Both the position numbers and the translations under genes were made by a program. A DNA stretch of 64,000 nt from Chalciporus piperatus. Its lineage: Eukaryota > Basidiomycota > Agaricomycetes > Boletales > Boletaceae. The notes beneath the pieces are model-generated. The model made no database searches. It was not told the origin of the DNA and saw nothing but the letters and a program-made list of their open reading frames with translations. Positions 29,747 to 40,829 of the stretch are shown piece by piece. Positions within the stretch are counted from its first letter, which is position 1; every line of letters starts with the position of its first letter. The stretch lies in the NCBI GenBank assembly GCA_038093975.1, contig JBBPTG010000047.1, forward strand, positions 62,001 through 126,000, in the 5' to 3' direction.

Positions 29747-32028
29747 ATGGTCGCTGTCCGAGGTGACAGTGGGCCCAGCCAACAATCTTCCATCCCATCC
29801 GACGATACTCTCTCGCACGCCGGGAGCGAAGCATCCAGCAATCGTGTCGACAGAAGCCTGTGGTTCAAGAAGCCTAGCCTTGCATGGTATACTAATGCCA
29901 TGTATCCTGGACCTCGATTTAATGGTGCGACAGGATACTATTCATGAAAACACTGTCTGCCATCGCAGTTGCTATGACTGCCGGACCCCGGGTTGAGATA
30001 TACACAGAGCTTGTTTGCAGAGGATACAGTGAACGAGCGGAAGCACCTTCCAGTGGTTTTCTTCAGATTGGCCTACCAGCTAGCAGTATCCCTGGGACGA
30101 GCGGACTTCCTGACCACTCAGGCTCGCCAGATGAAGTGTATCTTCCGCCTGATAACCAACTCAATCTCACTCTCCGTGGTAATGTGTTGCAAACGGACGC
30201 TACGCACGCATTCGGGCCTTCAGGACGTTGTGGGGATGACCCAACTATTCAGGCGGAGGTCGCGAAGCTTTCTGCTGGTGCGTTATCCACACTCGTACTT
30301 GATTAGCTGATTTAATGGAGGGTAGCCATCGCAATCATCTCCGGCATCCTATCGTGCCTCACGACAGGCTGGTGGGGTGGGGTAAGTTCTCGTCTTAGTC
30401 TTGCCAGTCTCTTGTATGAACTATTTGTCGTATAGTGGATGGATCGCCATGGTCGAACGCGCACCATGGGAACCATCGCGATCGGGCCACTCCTGAGCGA
30501 TTTCTTGATCTTCTTTGTCTTTGTCTTCTCCGACAAGCTTCCAGGGAAATATTGGTTCTTAGTGACCGCGCCTATAATGGAAGGTATCATGGGAGGTAAG
30601 TCCCCAGGGTCATCTCGTATCCAAGGTGATAATGGTTCGTTCAGCGCCGTCATCAACCATGGCTGCGGAAACCTCGTACATGCGCGATGTTTCGGAGTCA
30701 CAAAATCTGTATGTAATTGAGCTCGGAGGAATGCCAGGAAGCCTGACAATTCATCGTCTCTTCAGGGCACAAAACTTTTCTCTTCTTATCGGCATTTTCT
30801 TCGCTGGCGGGACTGTCGGCCCTCTCATCGGAGGCTTTGTTAACGAACGCGCAGGCAGTGTTATTGCTGCTTTCTACGCGGCGACCGCACTGCACCTTAC
30901 GTATGGTATTGTAGCATGGTTTGCAATGCCGGAGTCCATCAACGCGGCTGAGATGGTGAACGCGCGGAATCGATATGCTGAGGAACTAGCTTCGGTTGCC
31001 GATACTCATCTTGATCCCTTCCGACGACGGCTCGTTATCCTCACCAAATCGTTTTGGGATTCGTTCCCATTGAACGTGTTGATGCCAAAGCCTTCACCGA
31101 ATTCTCGACGGAAGAAAGACTGGAATTTGACGTGGCTCGCTATATCTGCAGGGCTGATAAACATTGTTGTGGTGCATTCGACTTCAGTCAAGCTCTGTGA
31201 CTACATTTGTGGCTCATCGCAGATTCACAGGGTTCAGGCAACAGCGTGTATCAATATGCTCTATACACCTTCAAGTGGTCATCTCTTGACGTACGTTTCA
31301 CGGTCGTCGCTGGTCCACGTCTAACTTTTCCACTAGCTTGGTTACTTCATTAGCGCGTCTGGACTCTCGACGGTTATTTTCCTATTGGTGATTCTCCCCA
31401 GTGAGCCACTGCCTCAACTGATCGAGTTGGTCTAACTGCGGTAAAGCCACAATCAGTATATGGAAGAGAGGCGCCCAGGACCCGAGGCAAAACACACTAT
31501 TCGACCTCAATATTGTCCGGGTATCCACCATGATGTTCGCTGCCGGTTACTGTTTGATGGGGATTGCACCCACGGGGATCATATTCACCCTCTTCTCAAT
31601 TATAAGCACCTTTGGACTAGGATTCCTCCCCGCCGTCCAGAGTGTCGCAACGATTTTTCACGCGGGAGTATCTGGAGAAGCTGACACAGGAACGCTCTTT
31701 GGCGCATTGGGTGTTGTGTACGTTTTAGGGTGGGTATTGTTCTCTCCTAGACGTGTCTGTCGGGGATTCTGAGCTGACGATCGCAACTCGCTCGTTGTGT
31801 AGGGGCCGTATTGTGGGACCTGCTCTTTATGGAATGGTGTACGTTCTGACTGTGTCATTCCTTCCTTCCGCCATCTTCTTGGTATCCGCGGGATGTTCTT
31901 TGATGGCGTTGCTGGTCTTGGCATCGGTCCGGCTGCCAAACGGTGATGGTGTATCTGGCGCAAGACATGTGGATAGAGACCTTTCTGACGATGTTGATCC
32001 TGAATCGGCGCCTCTCCTGGGTCACTAG
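29747..32028 (+). CDS. MFS transporter (DHA1-like)
   Basis: Proton-coupled exporter of the major facilitator superfamily, broken by several introns. The N-terminal exon is soluble and Ser-rich (MVAVRGDSGPSQQSS). Later exons show PRVEIYTELVCR, the loop 2-3 signature SDRHGRTRTMG, membrane segments PLLSDFLIFFVFVFS and FSLLIGIFFAGGTVGPLIGGF, a long charged central loop, then FAAGYCLMGIAPTGIIFTLF, VATIFHAG...TGTLFGALGVVYVLG, LYGMVYVLTVSFLPSAIFLV and a cytosolic tail ending DVDPESAPLLGH. These last two elements (TGTLFGAL, APLLGH) resemble fungal tetracycline-resistance/hiat1-like carriers. Likely exports the cluster product or protects the producer. Exact exon ends are not resolved throughout. Confidence 0.75.
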
Positions 32029-32158
32029 TAGCAAGTTTATCTGCAGCGATAGTGTGCGTATGTGTAGAATTCAAGGCATCAGAACTTGAAGATGAACAGC
32101 ACTTTGACAAGATCTACCCCTAAGTAGTCGTCGTTCCCGCGCGGCGTCGAACTTGCAA

Positions 32159-32750
32159 CTAGTAAAAACGACTCCCTCGTTTAGACACGAGAGAGTCTTT
32201 GATAATCCGAGTACATGGTACAAAGACTCGTGGCTTAACTAAGAGTCGTAGGATCTGGTGGATTGGCCAAAATCTTCCGGTGGTATTTCTCATGGGCCTG
32301 CTGATACTTTTACACAGCATCACCACCTTCTTCACCGGTGCATTTAAATGGCCAGCGAGCAATTTACTGCAGGAAATCTCGGCGGTGGTCTGTTGCTGTT
32401 TCGGAGTGACACCAACGAATGATTGGAGTCCGGATCGTCTGAAAACTCCAGACGCGCAGATTGCATCCGCAACGATGGCATTTGTGGTGAGTTCAGGCTC
32501 TTCAGTGGAGCGATCGTCAGAATGTGGACCGTCGTCGTCGCGGCGGCCTGTCGTGATTCTAGAAGTCTCGAATCGCGAAAATGGGTGTTGACAATATTGG
32601 TTTCCTCTTTGGTCCGTAGAATCCTAGATGACCACCCACGTTCCCTTATCTCCTGAGCATCGGTCCGAGAATGCAATTGCTTGGAAGATATAATTTGGTT
32701 TACATTGCCTCCGCTGATCGATTCATTCGCAAGTGCGCACGCGCACATGA
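32159..32750 (-). pseudogene. degenerate ABM-like gene copy A
   Basis: Minus-strand fragments resemble those of 35300-36110: WSSRILRTKEETNIVNTHF, TTVHILTIAPL and the nucleotide stretch around 32258-32310 (AAAATCTTC.GGTGGTATTTCTC). The shared pieces are shuffled by stops and small indels, so no complete protein can be read. It lies between the MFS transporter and the end of P450-3. Confidence 0.35.
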
Positions 32751-32913
32751 GCTTCCAATCATCAGAAATCTAACATAGAAGGTCCCTCAGATTGTGTCAG
32801 ATCTCACAGTCATATGATCGATTGGAGGTCATAATGACTGCCGCTATCTCTCACACACTGTGCACTGTCACAGTCACAGTCGGAGTGCCTAGCCCATTTT
32901 TTATGCCCCTGAT

Positions 32914-34871
32914 TCACAACGTGATTGCTGGGTTTGCTCTATATCGCAGAAAGGCTGGTCGCGTAGGACGTACCTACAGGTTGTGTCAGGTCATGCATGT
33001 CAGTGTCTCGATTACACGTACCACGGTCAGGGTGTTATAGTCAAGCTCAAGATCATCTAGCAAAGCAGCGCCTTTGCTATCGACTAGCTCGAACTCATAA
33101 CCTGTTAGCATGTATGCCGCGATAATCCTCAACTCTAGCTTCGCAACCTGATCACTCTAGATTTAGTTGTCCCGATGAAATCGATCGAACACGACTACTC
33201 ACCCGTGATCCGGGGCACGGGTGTCTTCCTGTGCCCCAGGACAAGTATGCGTGTGGTGCCCCCTTCTCTTCAGATCTGGAGGGGGAGAAACGATCTGGAT
33301 CGAACTTCAGGGGTTCCGTGTATATCTAGAGGATGAAGGTGGACTGAGTTGGAGCCTGCAAGGAGTGAAGTAACATTGACGATACCTTTGAGTTCAGATG
33401 AGCATCTGCGAATGAGTATGCCAAGTATGCTGAAGAATATGAACGTTAGTGCACAATGCAGAAGAAGGCCAATGTCATTACAATTTTTTTGAATGACAAT
33501 ATCACCCAAGCGGAGATCTTGATGCTTATTCTTTCGAAGCCCCGTCATATGTGCCATGGTGAGACGGAGTGTCTCCCTGATAACTTGATCTAATTGTGGC
33601 ATCTCGTTTTCCCAAGCGTGGACCGGTACAGAAGCTAGCCGTTCATGCAGTGGTGAGGTCTCGGGGAGATGGCTATGCTTGGAGATCACATAGAGGATTT
33701 CAGAGGTAACATGGTTTTTCCAGGTAGCATCCTTCGCGAGGAACAGCAATACCCAACACGCTACAAAATATTCAGACAAAGAAGCATGAAAATTCAGCAG
33801 CTAATATCTTACCGTTCATGCCGGTGTTTACTGTGCCCGCGAAAATGAGCTGCATAACAAACTACTTAGAAGAATGGGTTATCGTTACGTATATCATTCG
33901 GACTCACATCAACTATCTCACCAGGGTTCATGCCATCGCGAAGCAGAACATCGATTGTGTCTTCACCAAGCATCTCCGACCCAGATCGCTCTGTGACATA
34001 TTTGCGCACGATATCAGACATTTCTTGTGAAAGCTGAATTCTTCTGTGGTTGCCGAAAATGGGGAGATATGGAGCGATGATAGCGAGGGGTCTGCACGTG
34101 TCATTCAGTTCAACATATAATTTACCCAGGTATTCCAGTTCATGGTCGTTTTCTGCCAGTGAGCGACACGCTGCCATCCGTGTAGTCATTCGAAAAACTG
34201 CCTGGAGATACCGGAGACAGTTATACAACTCCCTCAGACCAGAGGGAAGGGCCTTACCCCGTAAATCTCGTTAAATGGATCGAATTTCCCTTCACGCCCC
34301 AAGTGAACCATCTGGGCGCGAATATCTTCGAGGAGCGCTGGCAATACTAGGGTACGGTGAATGCTGAGACATATCAAGGTCATTAGATTGGCATACTTGC
34401 AGAGATTCGGCTGCTGCTCATTAACAACTGAAGACGCCTGGCGAAGTCTTCGTCTGCACCGCCACTGGTGTGATTAACATTTCCGTCTTCCAACGGTGTC
34501 TCTGGAGAAGAGAAATTCAAGTCGGCATAAGCTTCATCAAAATTGAGGTCCTTAATGCGAGTAAGCCGAAATATAAGAACGGAATTAGGATTTATCATCA
34601 CCTTTTGGAGGAAGAAAAATTTCCGTGCATAATCACCAGAAAGTCCAATTACGCGTCTGTTTCCAACGAACAAGAACTGAAAAATGGGAGCGGTTTTGAG
34701 AGCAGTCTGCATGAACCCATGCCGCGAGCTCATAAACTTGTACGAGTAATAGAGTGATAAGCCATTGATGATGCGAGGCCTAGCGCCCCTGGGACCGAGT
34801 TGTATGATTTTATGGGCTATAATAATCGTGATCAAGATGATCGCGCAAGTCAAAACGAGCACAAGTGCCAT
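32914..34871 (-). CDS. cytochrome P450 (P450-3)
   Basis: A heme monooxygenase of a family distinct from P450-1/2/4. The start at 34871 gives the anchor MALVLVLTCAIILITIIIAHK. Later exons: IHRTLVLPALLEDIRAQMVHL...FDPFNEIYG, then MTTRMAACRSLAEND, the helix-I segment LIFAGTVNTGMN, LDQVIRETLRLT (ExxR), AYLAYSFADAHLN, KFDPDRFSPS and the heme loop WGTGRHPCPGSR. The C-terminal exons are AKLELRIIAAYMLTGYEFELVD and, after an intron, RPTRPAFLRYRANPAITL; the stop is at 32914. The WGTGRHPC loop and KLE..I..AY tail resemble CYP7/CYP51-related fungal P450s. All core motifs are present. The shorter antisense-frame reading after 33500 passes through introns. Confidence 0.75.
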
Positions 34872-34985
34872 TATGGAAAGGAATATTCAGATACTACTTG
34901 CAGATGATGGAGGATACGGGCACGACTCGGACTCTATCTCGAATTCCAAGGACCTACTTATACAAGATATATCCATCAGGAAAAG

Positions 34986-35060
34986 GTCATAGCGGCTAAT
35001 GTGCACATTGTGTATTTTTGGCCAGCGGGGCTGTCGTGCGTTCGACTCTCAGCTTGAACA
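34986..35060 (+). repeat. tRNA-like SINE copy
   Basis: It matches the element at 57063-57140 (opposite strand) over about 65 bases: TAGC.G.TA..G, TGTATTTTTGG and GGCTGTCGTGCGTTCGACTC. The last part is B-box-like. It also shares GGCCAGCGGGGCTGT with the GC-rich minisatellite. Not foldable into a functional tRNA. Confidence 0.5.
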
Positions 35061-35299
35061 CAAAATCTATGACATATCTCTGTAGCTGACTTACTGTCAC
35101 GGCCTGCATACAGTCCCTGGACTGCCTGGCAGTTCCCTACAGTGACACAGTTGGGGCAGTGGCTCACAGTGACTCGACCTTTTCCTGATGTCGACTGTAT
35201 ATCGTATTAGGCCAGCCGCTGGAGACTAGGACCTATGGGCTTCAAAGTTAATTAAATACATGGTCGCGTTAATTTGCAAACATAGTATTCACAGCCTCT

Positions 35300-36110
35300 G
35301 ATTTCCGTCGGTCAAGATATATCGACCGTATATCGAAATTAACACTTCCGTTCAAAACTGGGGTAGATTGGGGAATTGCTGTATGTCCCCTGAGTAGGAA
35401 GAAAGCTGGTCCCGAACGAAAAGTGTAAAACTCTGCTTGTGTCCACAATACGTGGCAGCTCCTTGATGCAATCTGGTAGGTTCGCGAAAATCTTCTGGTG
35501 GTATTTCTCGTGGGCCTGACAACGTTGGAGAACATTGTTAGCAAGGTAACTTCGAAGACCGCGAGGGATCATACCTCTAGACCATTCCATCCGACAAAAA
35601 ATATTGCTTCATCTCCACTTGTCTTCCACGCAGCGGCGATGCACCCATCTGCGTCCAGCACAGTCCGCATCGCTGCGTTGTTAAGCGAGACAGCTTGGGC
35701 GCGATCACATTCCTTTTTAAGGTTTGTGGTCGCCACCTCCGTCACCGGTGCATTCAAGCAAGCAATCAACTCGGTGCAGGATAACTCGGTGCGTTCTTGC
35801 CGCATCGGAGTGACGCCGAGTAATGATTGGGGATCCAGACCATCTGGAAATCCAGCTGGCATTTGAAAGTTGGATCAGTCTGCGTCAGAATCATGTCTCC
35901 AACTCGCACCGATGACGAACATGGTGAGTTCAGGGTCTTCAAGGCATTCCCCTTTCCAAACACCGAGGATGTCGGTGCCCGTCATGGTGGTCAAATTATT
36001 CACTTGATCATTAGAAAGGTCGTGATGGCGAGCGAACGTCAAGATGTGAACGGTCGACCCCATATCGTGAATGTGGAAGCCTTGACAAGATTAGTATAGG
36101 TATGCAAGAG
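35300..36110 (-). pseudogene. ABM-like (dimeric alpha/beta-barrel) gene copy B
   Basis: Minus-strand exon-like pieces: STVHILTFARHHDLSNDQ, GVWKGECLEDPELTMFVIG, then MPAGFPDGLDPQSLLGVTP...LTACLNAPVTEVA, DEAIFFVGWNGLE and, after a short break, AHEKYHQKIFANLPDCI...VLHFSFG. The second half fits the pattern of an antibiotic-biosynthesis-monooxygenase-like fold (a beta strand ending GW, then an AH helix and a closing strand). I could not find a start that joins all pieces, so it is either a poorly modelled small gene or a decayed copy. It lies between P450-3 and the AsaB-like oxygenase. Confidence 0.4.
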
Positions 36111-36390
36111 TTACGTATTTAGTCCGTAGGGTGTAGAATTATCGAATCTCAATACTTCCCCACCCACGTTCGTTGGCTGATCTCCTGGGCGTCGCCTAGA
36201 ACCCCCGTTGATGCCCTGACATATGATACTTCCGTTCAAATCTGGGGTGGAAATACCATCAGTTGCCCTCAGGGGAAATATTCGAGCCGGAACGCCGGTA
36301 ACCAATCTCCAACTCCTGAGTAAGGGAAACTTGTTACAATACGCAGGAGTTGAGCTAGTTCGCCTTACATAGAGGGAAGGTCTCACATGA
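36111..36390 (-). pseudogene. tail and leader remnants of a third ABM-like copy
   Basis: The stretch around 36220-36300 (AGATTTGGGGTGGAAA, CCCTCAGGGG) resembles the 3' part of copy B at 35338-35400. The 36111-36185 part (CCCACGTTCG..GGCTGATCTCCTG) resembles 32605-32660 of copy A. I take it as the end of an upstream copy joined to the leader of copy B, the signature of tandem duplication followed by loss. Confidence 0.3.
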
Positions 36391-36792
36391 GGCTTCTCAT
36401 AGCTGACTTAGATGAAGTGCGTTAAGCGAGAACGGAAAGGATGCGCGATCGCATCAAGCAATTAAAGCGGGAGCTAAGCCAGCTGATGAGGATGTCACAT
36501 CATCCGATTGTTGGTTCTGCCTAAGGGAGAATATAGTCACATATGCAGTCAGGGGGCGAATTGAGTTTCATGGAGATGGGGCCGCACGTACCAGACCTGT
36601 GAGTCTTCAGAGAATGAACCTACCAGGCTTGCGGCGAGCTTGCACAGCCAACAGATAGCAGTGTTCCGGCCAATATCAAAAGGCAAAACCCCTGAAATCC
36701 AACATCCTTTCAACGCTCGAGCCTCGAAGACCAACTACAGGAGGTTGTATCTCTAGCTGGGCTTTACGATAACAGAAAGCTGCGCCGCAAAT
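36391..36792. other. no recognised gene
   Basis: About 400 bases with one weak antisense ORF (36549-36734) and no recognisable domain. Probably 3' flank of the AsaB-like gene. Confidence 0.3.
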
Positions 36793-37744
36793 CTACTCTG
36801 TGTCGAATACCATCGCCCTGATCTCGATTGACTGTCTCCGTGGCGCATTAGCAGGACTACTCAGGTCCAGGAAAGCCGAGTGGGGGGCGAAACGTGCTTT
36901 GTCCACGTCGGAGTCAAAGCACTTGAACAGGATCACTTCGTCCGGTGTCTGATCAGACATGTAATACCATCGATGCCCTGGGTTGTACTTGAAGCTATGG
37001 GTTCTACCCTCACGATCAGGATAGATGAGTCGCGTCTCCACTAAATCAGTCTTGGGATCGATGGAACGGTAGTCAGCGACTGCAAGGGGTATGTGGGCCA
37101 CGGGATTAGCGATGGGCCTGAAAAGTGTACGTAGTATCAGTACACATGTGATAGTTGTGAACGCTGAGCCGACCTCCAGACGTTGATGATGCGGTAGCGT
37201 CCCTGCATGAGTCTTTCAGTCTCGTCCCCAAGACGTTTCTTGAGACGCTCCTCTTGAGGGGTTTCCATCCCGTCTACATGGACGGCTTGCTAGTACATCG
37301 AAAAGATATCAGTCGGCAACGACCCGACTGCAGATCTCAAAGGATAGAACTCACCCCGTACGGAGCCTCGAAACCGACTGTCTGAGCATCAGGGCTCCTC
37401 CTAAATGTGTGGTCAAAGATGGCGACCCTCTTTGCGCCGGCGTACTTCTTGAGAATCTCCTCAACCTCAGGATAGTAAACCGTCTCGATCTTCTCTTCGT
37501 CAATGAACGCTTCCGCGGTGCTGGGGCACTTAACGAATTGGAAACCGGTGACATCGAGGCCAAAAACTTCGTTGCTGCCTCTAACATCATGAACAATGAC
37601 GGAGTAGGCCCCCGGACTCAAGTTGCTCCTCGGCACGCCCGCGGGAGGTTCATCGGCGAAAAAGTATGGGGGCTGGTCGTCCGTTAACGAACAGTAATTG
37701 AGGGTTGTCTGTACGTCACGATTTGCAAGCACTTCGGCCGACAT
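36793..37744 (-). CDS. AsaB/NvfI-like non-heme iron oxygenase
   Basis: Three exons join in phase: 37744-37355, 37289-37174 and 37117-36793 (about 277 residues). The start MSAEVLANRDVQTTLNY is followed by PYFFADEPPAGVPRSNL, KKYAGAKRVAIFDHTFRR, then QAVHVDGMETPQEERL, INVWRPIANPVAHIPLAV and YYMSDQTPDEVILFKCFDS. The HVD of exon 2 is placed as the HxD pair of a metal-binding facial triad, and the distal His may be one of PVAHIPL. This family includes the AsaB 'hydroxylase/desaturase' type and NvfI, a 2-oxoglutarate iron enzyme making an endoperoxide in a fungal meroterpenoid. Inference: a late oxidation or desaturation of the cluster product. Confidence 0.75.
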
Positions 37745-38124
37745 GTCGATGGTTGTGAGATTGAGTTTCTAGCGAAGGTATTTCAACCATAGGCATATGA
37801 ACGAGCGTAGCTTTATAATCGAATGGTCCAAGACCCTCATGGTGTTTGACGAGACGAAAAAAGATCTCTGAATGGCATGACCAATTTCCGGTGTTCACAC
37901 GATCTAAAGTTGTCACAGTCCAGCACCACTGCGCCACCAATCAACAGGAAGATGACGCGGACCCCCCGGAGGAGCAGGAACGACCGTCTTCCTACCTAAG
38001 GGGCTGCCTACGGGAGACTAATGCAGACCGTGACGACGCTTCAAACCAAGTACTGTAATTGGGAGACAACTTGAAATACAGACCGGTACCGGGACAAAAT
38101 GGAACAACGGATACTCGACTTCCT

Positions 38125-39138
38125 TTATCTCAATGAATCTATCCTCCTGTTGAACTCATCCTCCGTCATCTTCCAAGCCTTCAACTTGGCCTGCTCGCAT
38201 CTTTCCTTATATTCAGCGGTATCTCTCAAACCCCTCCACGCAGTTTTCTCTAACACGTTCCACCAGTCTTTCTCGTATGGGTGTCCTGGAGAACCGGCGT
38301 AACCCCAGGGTTTCGTATGAATTGGTTGAAAGTGGGGATCCAGCACGGACGACGCCCACGGATTCACCGGTCCAGTGAAATGAATGATTGCAGGATCCTC
38401 GAGCTGTTCCAAGGGAAGTTTTTCCCTCTCTTCATCCGGCCATCCAGCGAGTGATCCGATTCCATGTCCATTCCACTTCAGGCTCAACCATAGCCTGCGA
38501 CCCCTGAAGTGAATATTGAGAGGATCTTGGTCAAAAAATATGGCGTCCTTCATCTCATAGCAGAGAGTTTCGAGCTCTCCGATATTGGAGCGAGCTCTTG
38601 GAACGTCGATCAGCAACACGCCTGAATTGAAGTAATCTCCGCGAGGGACCCGATCGTGTCCCATTGGGCAATATACGTCAGGCGCAGCTGCGAGACAGTT
38701 GCCCTCGAGGTCAAGGTTCCACAACTCCCTGAGGTCCTTGCGCACCAATAGATCTGCATCGAGATAAAGAACGCGATCGACAGGTAGGCATTTCATCATG
38801 TCGATCCTACCCCAAGCTGCGCCGAGGTTCGACGCCAATGAGTTTGGAGGCAGATCCATGAAGTGAAGCGTGATATCTGAGCGGATGGACAGGGATGCTT
38901 CGAGCCTTTTCTTGTCCTCCGAAGTGAGGCCGCAGTCGAGGATATAGAGCATGATGGGTCCTCGAACATTTTCCGCGACGCCGCGCAGAGTAACTGATGC
39001 TGGCATGGCATATCCAGAGTCGAATGAGAGTGCGATGTTCATTCCGTCCCCGATGTTATCATCGGTCCGGGGCTGGAGTCTCTTCCCTGTTTCGTGAGAG
39101 GAGGTGCTGACTGTGGTTGTCTCCGGAACGATCATCAT
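38125..39138 (-). CDS. glycosyltransferase family 8 protein, copy a
   Basis: A single-exon ORF of 337 residues. It starts MMIVPETTTVSTSSHETGK and has no signal peptide. GT8 features: NIALSFDSGYAMPASVTLRG (nucleotide-sugar site), the metal-binding DAD in VLYLDADLLV (residues ~127-129), GDYFNSGVLLIDV, DQDPLNIHF, HFTGPVNPW and KPWGY. GT8 enzymes are retaining transferases using UDP-sugars (as in glycogenin and bacterial LPS galactosyltransferases). The N-terminal half is almost identical to copy b, divergently placed at 39671. In this setting it may glycosylate the cluster's metabolite, but the acceptor is unknown. Confidence 0.85.
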   Translation of the reverse strand: MMIVPETTTVSTSSHETGKRLQPRTDDNIGDGMNIALSFDSGYAMPASVTLRGVAENVRGPIMLYILDCGLTSEDKKRLEASLSIRSDITLHFMDLPPNSLASNLGAAWGRIDMMKCLPVDRVLYLDADLLVRKDLRELWNLDLEGNCLAAAPDVYCPMGHDRVPRGDYFNSGVLLIDVPRARSNIGELETLCYEMKDAIFFDQDPLNIHFRGRRLWLSLKWNGHGIGSLAGWPDEEREKLPLEQLEDPAIIHFTGPVNPWASSVLDPHFQPIHTKPWGYAGSPGHPYEKDWWNVLEKTAWRGLRDTAEYKERCEQAKLKAWKMTEDEFNRRIDSLR

Positions 39139-39404
39139 TCAGGTCACTAAAGAGAATCATTCAAATGAAGCGTACACGGTATGAGAATGCCGTACCTGAC
39201 CATGCGAGGACAAAAGTAGAGGAAAGAACGGTCCTCTCCTGCCTCTGTATATGTGACATTTCGTCCGGTCTCCAAGCTCTTTCAACTACTCCCGTGCTCT
39301 GGGAAGAACAAGTTGACGTATTATTGCCCCATAAGAGAAGAAATACTCCGATATCACGATATCGTATCACAGGATTGGTCCCTTCTGCATTCAAGTCCAA
39401 TCCA

Positions 39405-39461
39405 GAACAAAGCTATCAATCGGACACCCGGACCCGGGTGTCTGATTGATAGCTTTTGTTC
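39405..39461. repeat. 57-bp inverted repeat (hairpin) between GT8 copies a and b
   Basis: The left arm GAACAAAGCTATCAATCGG and the right arm, read on the minus strand, GAACAAAAGCTATCAATCAG, continue into GACACCCGG on both sides. The arms differ by one inserted A and one substitution, with almost no loop. It lies between divergently transcribed paralogues at the presumed duplication axis. Confidence 0.8.
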
Positions 39462-39670
39462 TCTTTGAGTCACCCTGCCCGTACCTTGAGATGAGCTGTC
39501 AATGCGAATTATGAGATCTGGAGAGATGTTCCCGCGAAGTACTCTCACAAATACGATGGTTCATGCTATACCTCTAGGGTTTGCTTTCGCCATCGCATGA
39601 TCAGGTATGGCCTCCTCATACCGATTATGCTTGGTTCATACTTTAATAATCATTCTTAGTGACTCAGTAG

Positions 39671-40651
39671 ATGATGTCGGAGGCAACTGAAACCAATAAT
39701 TCCGCTCACGATAACATCGGCGATGGCTTGGGAATGAAGATCGCGCTCGCATTCGACTCAGGTTACGCATTGCCAGCGTCAGTCACTCTGCGCAGCATCG
39801 CGGAAAACGTTCGAGGACCCATCATGCTCTATATCCTCGACTGCGGCCTCACTTCGGAGGACAAGAAAAGGCTCGAAGCATCCTTGTCCATCCGTTCAGA
39901 TATCGCCCTTCACTTCATGGATCTGCCTCCAAACTCCCTAGCTTCTAAGCTCGGCTCCACTTGGGGCAAGGTTGACCTGATTAAATGTCTTCCCTTCGAT
40001 CGCATTCTTTATCTCGATGCAGATATCTTGGTGCGCAAGGGCCTCAGGGAGTTGTGGAACACCGACCTCGGAGGTTCCCCCATCGCTGCCGCATCTGACG
40101 TATGGTGCACCCAGAGATCCCAGTGCCTCTCTCGGGGGGAGTACTTCAATTGCGGGGTACTACTGATCGACCGTGCAAGCGCTTCCTCAAAGTTTGCCGA
40201 GCTCGAAGCCCGCTGCTACGAGATGAAGGACTCCTTGCTTCACGAACAAGACCCGCTCAACGTTCAGTTCGGGGACGAGTGGGTACCGTTGGATCTGACG
40301 TGGAACGCGCAAGGACTAGGGACATACGAGAAGCGCGCAAACAAACAGAAGATTCGTTCAGGAGACATGAATGATCCAGCGATTGTCCATTTCACTGGAC
40401 CGGTTCATCCACCATTGGCGGACGTGGTGAACTATCACATCCAACCATATACAGCTAAGCCATGGGGTTACACTGGTGCACCGGGACACCCGTACGAACA
40501 GGAATGGTGGGAGATGTTGGAGAAAACCGCTTGGAAAGGCTGGAAAGGGATGGACGACTACAAAGAAATGTGTCAGCGGGTCAGGGTGAAGGCACTTGAT
40601 ACTGCGAAGGAAGAATTCAATCGGCGGATAGAGACGACGAGGTTGAGGTGA
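39671..40651 (+). CDS. glycosyltransferase family 8 protein, copy b
   Basis: A single exon of 326 residues; start MMSEATETNNSAHDNIGDG. The nucleotide-sugar block (KIALAFDSGYALPASVTLRS) and ENVRGPIMLYILDCGLTS are near-identical to copy a. DAD is at ~116-118 (ILYLDADILV), with GEYFNCGVLLIDR, EQDPLNVQFG, VHFTGPVHPP, KPWGYTG and a C-terminal helix. It is divergent from copy a, with the hairpin at 39405-39461 in the shared 5' region, so the two may share control. No lesion seen. Confidence 0.85.
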   Translation: MMSEATETNNSAHDNIGDGLGMKIALAFDSGYALPASVTLRSIAENVRGPIMLYILDCGLTSEDKKRLEASLSIRSDIALHFMDLPPNSLASKLGSTWGKVDLIKCLPFDRILYLDADILVRKGLRELWNTDLGGSPIAAASDVWCTQRSQCLSRGEYFNCGVLLIDRASASSKFAELEARCYEMKDSLLHEQDPLNVQFGDEWVPLDLTWNAQGLGTYEKRANKQKIRSGDMNDPAIVHFTGPVHPPLADVVNYHIQPYTAKPWGYTGAPGHPYEQEWWEMLEKTAWKGWKGMDDYKEMCQRVRVKALDTAKEEFNRRIETTRLR

Positions 40652-40829
40652 GGTTGTACAAGGTCTCTCGTGTACTGGTCTCCGTCAGGCGTGCTTTTAG
40701 AAGAATTTACCCTCGATTGATGAAGTTGCTCCGTTGTGGGCCTTTCGACCACTTTCAGTGTGATATCAAATGGAGCATCAAGTTGAAAGCAGCGTTGAAT
40801 TTAATACAACCAATTCAGAGAAATCAACT

